Of a stretch of 51,459 bases of DNA, positions 29,396 to 38,772 are shown one piece after another. How positions within the stretch are numbered: the first letter of the stretch is position 1; the number at the start of each line of letters is the position of its first letter. A program made the translations under genes and the position numbers. The notes beneath the pieces are model-generated. The model had not been told where the DNA came from, did not search any database, and saw nothing but the letters and a program-made list of their open reading frames with translations. The stretch comes from Tieghemiomyces parasiticus (lineage: Eukaryota > Kickxellomycota > Dimargaritomycetes > Dimargaritales > Dimargaritaceae), in contig JANBPT010000244.1 in NCBI GenBank assembly GCA_027575765.1, positions 1 to 51,459 on the forward strand. Reading direction: 5' to 3'.

Positions 29396-31693
29396 TTAGA
29401 ACCACGCCTGGGCAGCCATACTACTCCAGTGCCGCACCCGCCCCATGGCACCCACGGGCGTGTGGCGCTCGGTCCGCACGGAGTAGTTCGAATGGTACCT
29501 TTCACCCTGTCGGTTCCCCTCATCCACGCTCAACGGCTCAATCTCGACCCCGTCGTCCAGGGCTTCCGAGGGGTGCAAGTAACCCGGTTTAGACGGCAAG
29601 AGGGGCCGTTCTTTGTGTGGCCGGACGGCGGCTGAAGACGAGCCATTCGAGGAAAGTTTCCCGCACAAGGCACGCCACACGTCCCGGACGGACCCGACCG
29701 GGCCAGCGACGGCACCACCATCACCACCACCACCACCTGATGCCGACGGGCCACAGGGCATATTCAAGGAAGGTCCAAGTCGGAGGTACCGATGGCGACG
29801 GAAGCTACGGATTCCCCAGACCAGCTTCATTAGCCATACGCTATAGACCCCGGACACCAAGTGTGCGGTGGTGGCCGCGTAGCCCAGACAGGCCGCCAGG
29901 GTGGTCAACGTACAAATGAGCGGGAGGTTCATATGGTCGGGGCTCTTGCTCAACCATTGGAAGTCATAGGCACTAATATACCGACAAGCGTTCGCGCGGA
30001 GTCCCGAGCCCGGGGCGGCCGTTTCGACAAATAGGACCACCGAGGGGATGATCCCCCAGAACAGGGCTAGCCCGAAATCGAGCGCAGCCATGACTTGCAG
30101 TCGGCGGGGGCTGGGGATTCGGTACTCGAAGTGGCTCTGGTAGCCCTCGCCCAGCCGGATCAGGCTGACGAGGAGGCTGGTGGAGGAGAGCACCAGGTAC
30201 CCAATTTCCCAGCCGGCCGACAGGTCGAGGCGGGCCGGGGCGGGTTTCGGAGCGAGGGGACGAAAATCGGCGCCGGCCGCGAACACCCCCACGATGACGG
30301 CCAGGAGGATTGTGGTGGCCAAGGTGATGACCGTGTTCGGGACCAACAGGTATGTCCGATTGAGTTGGCTTCGGAGGATCCGATCCTTAGCGTCATTGAA
30401 CTGGCGGACCGACGCCGTGTCATCCACCCCCGAGGTATCGGACCGGAGCGGCATGAGGAACGTAGATGTCGCACTGACCCCCTCCAGCATGGAATCCGAG
30501 TTGACGTGCATGGTCGCGCCCACGGGACTGGTGGTCTTCCACGGTTCACGGGGATTTTTTTTGGGCACTCCCGGAGGTCGGTGGGACTTGTGGAGGCTGT
30601 CAATGAATGACGGGGCATCGGACGGGGCCGAGAGGGTAGACGCTCCGAGGTTGGTCGCAAAGCTGTGCGGGATGCCCACCACGGTAGACTCGAAGGTGGT
30701 AGGGGTGGGCGGGAGGGCCGGGTAAGTCGAGCGCGGGCGCGGCGGCGAGGGGCTGTCCCGGCTAGAATCCTCTTGGACGGGCGTGCTGGTGAGCGGATAG
30801 GAGGTGCTGCGTGGGGAGGGACGGCTGTTATCGGAGAGCACCGAGTCGCGCGGGGGCGAATTAGTCACCTTATAGAGGAATGATGACGAGGCGGTCGCCT
30901 CCGAGGGTCCCTGCGATGGATCGTAGTTTGAAGAGGCACGACGTACGTGGCGACCGTGGCTCGGCCGCATGACATCCGGGGGCGAAGAGGACGGCAGCGG
31001 GGCGTCCCGCCGCCAGGTGTGGTTATCGGCCATAGGGGCTGGAGACGGGGCCGGAACCATGGCATGGGGATCGTTGGTAGGCGGGTGATGGTTAGCCATG
31101 GCCGATACTGCACCGCCTATCCGGGGATCGGCCGAGACGGACGCGTACATGGAAACCGCACGCTGACCGCTGCGCCCGTAAGACAAATCACCTGCCGGTG
31201 GCGGTGGCGGGGTGGGTAGCTTCTTGCGATATCCGGACAGCGTGGGCGACGGGTTAGCAAACGACGGCTGCTGCAGGTGCTGGCCAGGGACAAACAGTCG
31301 CGGGGCCGATTCGACCCGGGAAACGGAGTAGACCCGGGGTCGGCTGGCTGGACCATGAGATTCATCGAAGCCCAAGGGACTGCGAAACGACGGGTGAAGC
31401 GGCACCGCGGTCCGTGAAATATAATGGGTGTGGAGACCCAGGTGGTTCGTGGCCACCGAAGCCGCGGCAGAGTCGTAGTCTGTGTCGCACTCGGATAACT
31501 CGGAGGCAGTGAATACGCTGTTGGCCAGCGGGGAGTGCCGCGTGGGCTGGCTGCCGACCGACGGGTCGCTGTACCGGTGACGCGGCCCTGGAGACGACGA
31601 CGGCGTCATGTAAGGCCCCGTGCCGGTACCGGAGGGAGTCGGTGACTGGTAGCCCGAGCTCTGCTCGTAGCTACTTGACACTTTATCGTACAT
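29396..31693 (-). CDS. Four-TM protein with long disordered N-terminal region
   Basis: I do not recognise this family. From ATG at 31693 (MYDKVSSSYEQ) the protein has 765 residues. Residues 1 to about 440 are disordered, rich in Ser and Pro, with many possible phosphorylation sites (repeated S-P and R-x-x-S). Four hydrophobic helices follow at about 449-475, 494-514, 533-556 and 589-618. A cytoplasmic tail includes a Gly run and basic patches. The frame is open upstream to a TTG-type start near 31984, but a GTAAGC (31771) with an acceptor CACAG (ending 31709) marks a likely 63-nt leader intron, so I favour 31693. Tetraspan shape suggests a plasma- or Golgi-membrane protein. No enzyme motif is visible. 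Confidence 0.7.
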   Translation of the reverse strand: MYDKVSSSYEQSSGYQSPTPSGTGTGPYMTPSSSPGPRHRYSDPSVGSQPTRHSPLANSVFTASELSECDTDYDSAAASVATNHLGLHTHYISRTAVPLHPSFRSPLGFDESHGPASRPRVYSVSRVESAPRLFVPGQHLQQPSFANPSPTLSGYRKKLPTPPPPPAGDLSYGRSGQRAVSMYASVSADPRIGGAVSAMANHHPPTNDPHAMVPAPSPAPMADNHTWRRDAPLPSSSPPDVMRPSHGRHVRRASSNYDPSQGPSEATASSSFLYKVTNSPPRDSVLSDNSRPSPRSTSYPLTSTPVQEDSSRDSPSPPRPRSTYPALPPTPTTFESTVVGIPHSFATNLGASTLSAPSDAPSFIDSLHKSHRPPGVPKKNPREPWKTTSPVGATMHVNSDSMLEGVSATSTFLMPLRSDTSGVDDTASVRQFNDAKDRILRSQLNRTYLLVPNTVITLATTILLAVIVGVFAAGADFRPLAPKPAPARLDLSAGWEIGYLVLSSTSLLVSLIRLGEGYQSHFEYRIPSPRRLQVMAALDFGLALFWGIIPSVVLFVETAAPGSGLRANACRYISAYDFQWLSKSPDHMNLPLICTLTTLAACLGYAATTAHLVSGVYSVWLMKLVWGIRSFRRHRYLRLGPSLNMPCGPSASGGGGGDGGAVAGPVGSVRDVWRALCGKLSSNGSSSAAVRPHKERPLLPSKPGYLHPSEALDDGVEIEPLSVDEGNRQGERYHSNYSVRTERHTPVGAMGRVRHWSSMAAQAWF

Positions 31694-34032
31694 CGATGGT
31701 GAGGCGGACTGTGGATAAGAGGGTTCTCGGGATCCCGCGCCCACGGGAGAGCGGCTAGTAAGTGGGCTTACAAGAACAAACAACCGAAGGGGGAAGGGTC
31801 GCGTTCGCGACTGGACGGGGAGTCGCAGAACGCGGCGTGGGAGAGCTAAGGGTAATCGTGGTGGGACGGGAAAATGGCCCGCGGGTTGGGAACTTTCGGT
31901 AAGGCGATTCAGAATCGTGTGCAAGGGCGTGATGGAGGCGCCGCTGAATAGGACGATAGTTAAAGTACAGGAAACGAAACACACAAAAAATGCAGAGAGA
32001 CAAGAGAACCGACAGTTGGAAGATAAGGCCAGCAGGGCTAAGGGTCCTACAAGCGTCGACGAACACCCTTCAAGCGGAGTCGAAGTGGGGAGGGCCGCGG
32101 CAGAGGGAACGACGCGTGGGGCAAAGAAGGAGATGGGGAGGGGTGAACTCCGCGCGTCTCAGAAACGTTGCAGGGATTCACTCCGAGCCGCCAGGGCCTG
32201 ACAACGAACGTGGTTACTACCGCCACCGCCGTTTGAAACTTCGACACAGGGTAGCCGGGAGCTTCGTCGCTAGCCACTGCGCTCACCGCGGGGTTCCAAG
32301 AAAAAGAACAATAAAAGGCGCTACCCGACAGAGTGACACGGGGAGGAGGGGTTGAGTCCCAGCCGGCCGGACTTGGAAATCGCTTGCATGCGAAACCTGA
32401 ACCGTAGGGCTTCGGACAGTGGGGGATCGAAAGGTGAGACCTCTGCCTAGTCGCAGAGAAGGGCAGGCTGAGACGGCGGTGCGGGTCCGGATAGAAACTG
32501 GGTAATGGCAATGAACCAAGGTCTCGAGAGATAGAGTGGTCGGCACTTAAGGTTAACCCCGGCAGTCTGGCCCTTAAACCTTGGTGCCCCCCCCCGGTCC
32601 CATTAGCGTACTGGCTTAAGGCAGATTGAGTTGGCCCAGAGAGCACTGGAAAAAGAAGAAAATCAGCCGTGGCTGGGGCATTACGGCTGCGCCAGAACAG
32701 GGGGGAGGGAGGGACTATGTGGTGAGCAGGGGGCGATAGAGACCCAGACCCGTACTCGGCCCTGCTAGCCACGGAGGCCACGAAATCTCCATGGCATTAA
32801 GTCCGCCCCCCCCCCCACGCGCCCTCCCCATCCGCCATGCTCGCAGCTGCCCCTGGCCGTTCATTACGTGGCACTACCCCAATCGAAAAAGCGCACTTGG
32901 TTAGACGCTTGTACCAGCCACTTGATTTTTAGCAAGTCGGATAGCTGCAACGATCCCTCCTGTGGCCGCGGCCCCTTCTGGGGCTACTACTGTCGGGGAC
33001 CACGAGACATTCCCTTACAGTGGGGCCTTAGACTCGAGTCAGGAGTGTCCTGAGCCGACCTCCCCCTCCTCACTCCTACCACGGTGCACTGGACAGTCAA
33101 CGTGTTGGACACCCTGCCTTGGGAACTTATAACGGCAGGGTCCTCCAGGAGAGGGAGGAGGGAGGGGGACGCAAACGTGCGCTATTTGGCATGTTATTGC
33201 GAGCACCTTTGCAATCTAAGCTTTCATCAATGAACCACCTCAGGCGTACAGTCGATGGAAACAGGTACAGCACTTGTCTACGACGTAAGCATGACCTCGC
33301 GTGTTAGCGTCATCCTAGTTACCCCTACAGGTTTCCAGCCGCCCCGCGTGAAAATGCGACGCGTCCTTCCAGCCAACCAGAATGCAATGCATGTCGATCG
33401 TAAACAAACCCATATTGGTGCACGTGATGTCACCTCTCCCTCCCCCCCCCGTCCCGCCTGCATTCATTACTATTGAAATTACAACGATAAATTCAGGCGA
33501 GTATCAGAGGCATTTGGAGGGGAAGGGAGGGCTCCGTGGCTTCAGACGTATCGTTGACATCATCATTTTTAATATCAAATACAGACGTGGTGCATGGTGG
33601 AAGATACTATCGCCACACCCTGTGTGCGTCAATGGGAGGTTTATGGAGGGTGGAGACGGGGGGGGACGGCCCATTTATTATCAAAAGGTGAAGGAGGTGG
33701 CTTAAAACGACCGGCCTTTCCTCACTTTTCAACCGCTGTCGATCTAGTACATGGCCGACTTCCTCTTCCTCCCTCCCCCCCCCAGAGGATGTTGCAGATT
33801 AACCCCGACAAAGCGATATGATACATAGGCAAAGTGCGGTATCCTTATGTCAGTTGTAACGGGTTGCTAGGAAAGGCTCAACGTTCGTGCGAATCATCCG
33901 CACCTCAACGCTGCAGCGGGGAAAAGGTGTACTTTAGCGGGAATCCAGCCAAGTGCAACTTAAGCCTCCCCAAGAATCTGGCGGCTATAGAGGATAAGGG
34001 CGCTCGGTGGTACTCTATCCCTCTGCCACTAC
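31694..34032. other. Intergenic region upstream of the four-TM gene
   Basis: This 2.3-kb gap contains the leader and promoter of the four-TM gene and the 3' region of the zinc-finger gene. A minus-strand frame of 244 codons (32047-32781) overlaps it, but the product is Pro/Ser/Arg-rich without domain, on the same C/T-rich strand seen before other starts, so I regard it as leader or promoter. No tRNA or repeat larger than homopolymer C/G runs was found. Confidence 0.5.
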
Positions 34033-34764
34033 CTACGAAGAGACGGATGAAGGGTACATCTCCCGTAGGTGCGCCCGCATCAGATGCTGTAGAGGCGGGA
34101 TGGCCGTTTTAACGTAGTGCGTACTCAGAGGAGGCAAGTAGGACGGTTTGGGTGTAATGCCGGGGTTGCATAAGGTGCCCTTGTAGGCGGCGGCATTCGA
34201 GATTTCCGGGGGGTTCTGCGTAGACGTTGCCGAGGAGCGCCGAATAAACGACGGTGGTGGTAATGGTAGAGGGTATGGTGTGGAAGACGGCGGTGACACC
34301 GACCTTGCGAGATACGGCCGGCGGTACTCGCTGGCCGCGTATGGTGGGGGTGTCAACGGGGTCGGCGACACGGGGGAGTGGCTAACGACCGCTATGGGCG
34401 CCACGGGCGCCGCCGCCGCTGCCGCCGAGTGCTCTTCCGTATGCATCTTGTCGTGTTTCTTGACATCCTGGGGTCGCTTGAACGCCTTTTGGCAGACGCC
34501 ACAGCGGTACGGCCGGAGGTTAACGTGCGAACGAAGGTGCGACGTGATGTGGTCGCGCTTTTTGGCTTGGAACCGGCACCCGCCCCAATGGCAAGTAAGG
34601 CACAAGTCGTTGTTGGCTTTGCGGCCAATATGCTGCCGGCTCACGTGGGTGTAGAGCGCGTTGCTGTCCTCAAAGGGCGGGTGCGTGCAATCGACCCAAC
34701 GGCAGACGGTAGGGGCGAGGTCGCCATCGTCCGCCATAGGGCTACGGGGACTGACCGGTGGCAT
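34033..34764 (-). CDS. PacC/Rim101-like C2H2 zinc-finger transcription factor
   Basis: A 243-residue protein from ATG at 34764. Three C2H2 fingers occupy residues 21-108: ligands C21/C26/H40/H45, C58/C63/H76/H80 and C88/C91/H104/H108. The spacing and the wording NALYTHVSRQHIGRKANNDL, LTCHWGGC, KKRDHITSHLRSH and CQKAFKRPQDVKKHDKMH match the PacC/Rim101 DNA-binding domain, which controls alkaline-pH responses in fungi by binding GCCAAG-type sites. The C-terminal 135 residues are Ala/Pro/Ser-rich. This is much shorter than PacC of Aspergillus and lacks obvious processing sequences. The call is by the DNA-binding domain only. It could be a paralogue with another role. Confidence 0.85.
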   Translation of the reverse strand: MPPVSPRSPMADDGDLAPTVCRWVDCTHPPFEDSNALYTHVSRQHIGRKANNDLCLTCHWGGCRFQAKKRDHITSHLRSHVNLRPYRCGVCQKAFKRPQDVKKHDKMHTEEHSAAAAAAPVAPIAVVSHSPVSPTPLTPPPYAASEYRRPYLARSVSPPSSTPYPLPLPPPSFIRRSSATSTQNPPEISNAAAYKGTLCNPGITPKPSYLPPLSTHYVKTAIPPLQHLMRAHLREMYPSSVSS

Positions 34765-35878
34765 GGTGGACAACGGTGGCCGCGGAAAAGGGCGTATGAG
34801 TACAAGGTTTAAAAAGCGGCGTATCGAAGTTTAGGATACTAATGATCGATGAATAACAACGAGCGGGTCGGGGGGGAGGGAGAGCTAAGGGGTAGAGTAG
34901 GTTCTTAGCCAAGGGGTGACTTTGCAGTAGGCTGTGGGGTCAGGGTTGACACGTTGCAGGTTATGAGAGCCCTAGGAAAGGGCGAAAAGTCTCATGCAGT
35001 AGGCGGGAACAGCTAGCTACCCATCGGTGGGGCTCTCAACCGTCTTTATAAAGCTGGAAGCAGGCTGGGCGTGTACAACCTGAAGACTGAAACCGCGGGT
35101 AGTACGGGAGGGGGGGAGAAGGCAAGCGATTGCAGATTCTAAGGGTTCGAGAGGGCGTCCGGGCGGGGGGGGGAGAGGGTGCCAAGAAGACAGGTGGGAG
35201 CCCCTTCAAGGGATGCAAAAGCCACGGCTCTCCTCCAGTATCGAAGACTCTTGCGATGTATAGGATACCGGGCGGTATATGACCAAAGAAAAAGCGCACC
35301 CCTAGGTCAGTCTTGGCACATCAACCATTGGCTGGGGAGAGCGCCTCTAGGGAGGGGGGGTGTGGAGACCGGCTGGCGGTTAAAGGGGCCACCGGAGTAG
35401 TACGAAAGTTGAGCGAGGTAGCAGAGGAGAAGGAGGGGGGGGGGATTGGATTCGGATCACAAAAGCTTGGCCTTTTTATTTCACGTCTCTTTTCACAACG
35501 CCGGCTGCGCTTTTGCCGGTCTTGTAAAATCCGCTGGCGGGAAGATCCGCCGCGTCACCGTGGAACGTTCTATACAGAACCTGCTTCTTGGGTTCAATTT
35601 CAAATGTCACCTTTTCCCCCTCCTCCTCCCCTGTAGCCTTAGTCACTTGCAGCCAAGGCCACCTTGGCATCAGTTGCGTGCATGGCCCTTCCCTATCTCC
35701 ATCTTTTTGGTCATCTAACCACTCAGATTGAGAAGTCAACTCTAGTCTAATCGGCTTATGGGTACTATTAGATATACAAAAACCGGGGCCATTCGATCGT
35801 GTACACTCTTCGCTTGGCACGGGGTTGTCATGGGTGCTTAAGGAACGTCACCCCACCCTATAATTTTTTCTCCTTCTT
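34765..35878. other. Promoter region of the zinc-finger gene and SOS7-like 3' region
   Basis: This 1.1-kb stretch lies upstream of the minus-strand zinc-finger gene and downstream of the SOS7-like stop at 35879. It contains G runs on the + strand (near 34870, 35165, 35350 and 35435) and no frame with a recognisable domain. Promoter elements were not identified. Confidence 0.4.
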
Positions 35879-38338
35879 TTACAGATTTGTGCGTGATTTC
35901 GCTGCCAAGATTTTTGTCCCGACTTCTTGGATGACCTGGCGAAGGTTATTGCCTTGGCGCAGAGCTTGGATTGTCAACCCGTCAAGAGCCAAGGGTCCTG
36001 CATTGGTGACCTATCGTCCGTAGTTTACATCAGCAATTAGTGGGTGGTTAATGGGGCGGTGGGTAAATTTAGAAGTTAGACCACGCCTGGCGCACACACA
36101 CTCACACACACACACACATATATACACACTACCGAAAAAGAAAAATACCCACAAAGAACGCCGCCATGCCAAAAGGCTCACTAGCCTAGGGAGAAAGGGG
36201 TAGTCCTGGATTGCAAAAGTGTCGGTATCATGAGGAAGAGGAGTACTAGGATCCAGTCTGACAGCTGCACTTACCTTGGCTTCCGTGATGGCGAACGTGG
36301 GCGACTCGGTAAAAGTCAAATCCAAGGTAGCATACTTATCATCCTTCTCGGTGTAGTCGTAGATGATCTGCACGCTATCGGGGCCCGTGGCTTTCAACAA
36401 GCGAACACCGAAGAGTGTTGCCAAAACGTTTTGGGCCTCGGTGAACCTGCAGCCCGATTTAGCGATAGAGGTGAAAGCAAAGTGAAGAATCGACGTGTAA
36501 GTAGGCAGTAGACAGTTCAGGTATGCCGGCTGGGTGAAGGTGGGGAGGGGGCAAAAGAAAGGACGGGGTTTTCTGGATAATCTTTCCCTTCTCGATGCAA
36601 GTCTCTATTCCCATACTTTAGTGCCTGCTACGACTTACCAATCGTAGAGCTCCTGAACCTGCGGGTCCTTTGTCAGGGCCTGGCGCACTGCTTCCGCCGC
36701 AAAAGCCTCTTCGGATTTCTGCTGAGTAGCTAGCCTCTTAAGTTCATCCTCAAGATCCTCAGCGGTGCGTTGAAGCCGTGCTGTCTCGTCACGACACGTG
36801 TCAATGTCCCCTCGCAGGGTGTCGTGGATGGTAACCTGTGGGACGGGTAAATAGTAGTGTACTAAGGGTCGGTTGGTTAGGGACCTGGCGAGATGGGGGT
36901 CCAAATGGGATGAAGGGGGGGGAAGAAGACGGTTGGATTGCAACCGGGTGCCGTCATCAGCCTCCCTTAGCAGAGCGTCCCCTTCCTTACCTGCTCGTCC
37001 AGTACTCGCTGCGACTCTTGGATGGTTAATTTCTGGTACGGGAATGGGGTGTAATTTTAGGCTGTAAAAGTTAATACCCAACGTGGCTTACGGCTGGTGG
37101 TAATTACCTCACTAACCTTGTACATCTTAAGACACACTTACCTGATTACTGGTGTCGTCCCCTTCCAGCTCGTGGAGCTGGCTCTCCTAGATAAAAGGAA
37201 CGTAAAGGCCCGGGTGGAATGCAGAATGAGGTGTAAAAAAAACGTCGACATAGTTAATACTCCTGACGTCGGATCTGTCCTCCGTTTAATGCTAACTTGA
37301 GCGCATACGGACCAAGTCAGCAGCGTCCAACTTACCAGTTCAGCAATTTCGGCCAAGATCGGCGCAACCTCCTCAAATTCCGATTTGACTTGGTGATAGC
37401 CTGTCAAGATGAACACACAAGAAGGTTAAAGCCTCAGCCAGGTTAGTTGGTCAGTCATTACCGTCACCTTTGTCAGTCCGTACGCCGCCTCAATTTCTGG
37501 CATGCACACCTCGGGAAGGGGTTCTATTTCCAGCCACCATGACCTACCATCAGCCACACTGTTGATGGTGTAGTCAATCTGTTCGTGGCGGACCTGTGTC
37601 TCGGTCTTGCGTTTCTTGAGTTCCTTTTTGCTGACCAAATTACCCGCCTCAATCTCCTGGATGTCTTCAAGCTCAATGTCAACGGGAGGTTCCTGCATCA
37701 AGTCCCGCAGGAACCGTTCCTTGGTAGTCTGCTCTAGATAGTTAAATTTGAGTTTGGAGAACAGGGTCTACCCCAATCGATTAACATCGACATGAGAGGT
37801 GTGTGAGAGTGAGTATGGCAGCCAGGAGGTGGGGTGAGGTGAAGTGCAAGGGGGGGGGGGGAGAGAGAGAGTGATAGGGGGGGGGTGCGGGGTTTACGAC
37901 CAGCAATGAAATAAATTAGCCAATGGCGCCCCTAATCGTAAGTCAGTGCCCCAGGTGTACCTACAAGTACGAAATACGGCCAAACACAGCCACAGCGCCC
38001 TTGTCATCAACTTACTCGGTAGTAAGCCAGGTCGGCCTCGACAGCCTTAGGCGTGTGGGTTCCAGGATGGTTGAAACGTTCAACGTTGCGGGCCTTCTTG
38101 AGGCAGGTTTCCTCGAGTTGCAGAATGTGGAACGCATCCTTCTGAAAGGCATCGCGGAGCCTGTAGAGGGTTGAAGTGTAGGGTGGAGGAGAATTCAAGG
38201 ACCATTCGACGGGTAGGGTTAGCATCTTGCCGAAGCCTACGCAGGGCGGGCGCAGTGAAAATCGCGGAAATTCAGGGCGGTACCGTACGCCAATTACCTG
38301 GCCGTTTCCGCGACCTTGTGCTGAATTTCGGTATCCAT
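35879..38338 (-). CDS. Sos7/Kre28-like KNL1-binding kinetochore protein
   Basis: Nine exons on the minus strand join in phase: 38338-38298, 38160-38016, 37767-37548, 37400-37336, 37186-37142, 37032-36991, 36835-36639, 36446-36275 and 36010-35879, encoding 352 residues. Each intron has GT..AG ends, mostly GTAAGT. The decisive motif is LFSKLKFNYLEQTTKERF, followed by LRDLMQEPPVDIELEDI; 'LFSKLxFxYLEQxTKExFLR..DPP' is the signature of Sos7 (S. pombe) and Kre28 (budding yeast), partners of the outer-kinetochore scaffold Spc7/KNL1. A long coiled coil (about residues 115-285) and a C-terminal RWD-like segment (LFGVRLLKATG...YATLDLTFT) complete the expected architecture. The start at 38338 is the first ATG after two upstream stops. 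Identity rests on my recall of the family signature. Confidence 0.82.
36092..36128. repeat. (CA)n microsatellite
   Basis: A CA-rich simple repeat with a short TATA interruption. It lies in the last intron of the SOS7-like gene, where the transcript strand reads GT repeats. Confidence 0.8.
37850..37885. repeat. Paired G tracts with GA repeat in an intron
   Basis: A run of 12 G, a short (GA)n stretch, then a run of 9 G on the + strand, all inside intron 2 of the SOS7-like gene. On the transcript strand this is a long C/T tract that could serve as the polypyrimidine region. The opposite strand could form a G-quadruplex. Confidence 0.7.
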
Positions 38339-38772
38339 GACGAGTTTGAGGATGATATGAAGCTATTACTTCATGGGATTGGAGACAATTGAAGAGCTGG
38401 TGCGGCTGGTACCTCGCATGAATGAGCTGGTATGGACCAGGGGAGGGAGCAGTTAGGAAAAAGGAGCTAATTGTCAGGGAGGTGCGAGGGCGGAGTTGGT
38501 AAATAATAACGGCCACCCGGAAGGGCAACAGCAACGCCATCATCCCACGGTGGGAAATCCCCATGCCTCTTTGCCCTCACATCAAACCTGCCATCCCTTC
38601 GTTGCGTTGATTTCGTGAGTGGGCCGGATAGTTCCATTCTTTGGGTACGGTTAAACCACAGGGGGGCCGGCAAATACTTCTTTTGTGTGGGTGTTATCTT
38701 TTCAACCATGGGAAAGGGGTTTAATTTTAAAGTGATGGTTAATAATAAAATTGCCATAGGGTCGAGTTCCGT
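38339..38772. promoter_or_regulatory. IPK1-SOS7 intergenic spacer
   Basis: Between the stop of IPK1 (38773) and the start of the SOS7-like gene (38338), both minus strand, lie 434 bases that must hold the IPK1 3' end and the SOS7 promoter. Short frames cross it without domains. An unspliced reading from 38564 runs into the second SOS7 exon in a wrong frame and is not supported. Confidence 0.45.

Noticed and set aside
32047..32781. 244-codon minus frame upstream of the four-TM gene
   Set aside because: Pro/Ser/Arg-rich with no domain, in C/T-rich leader-like sequence. It probably reflects composition.
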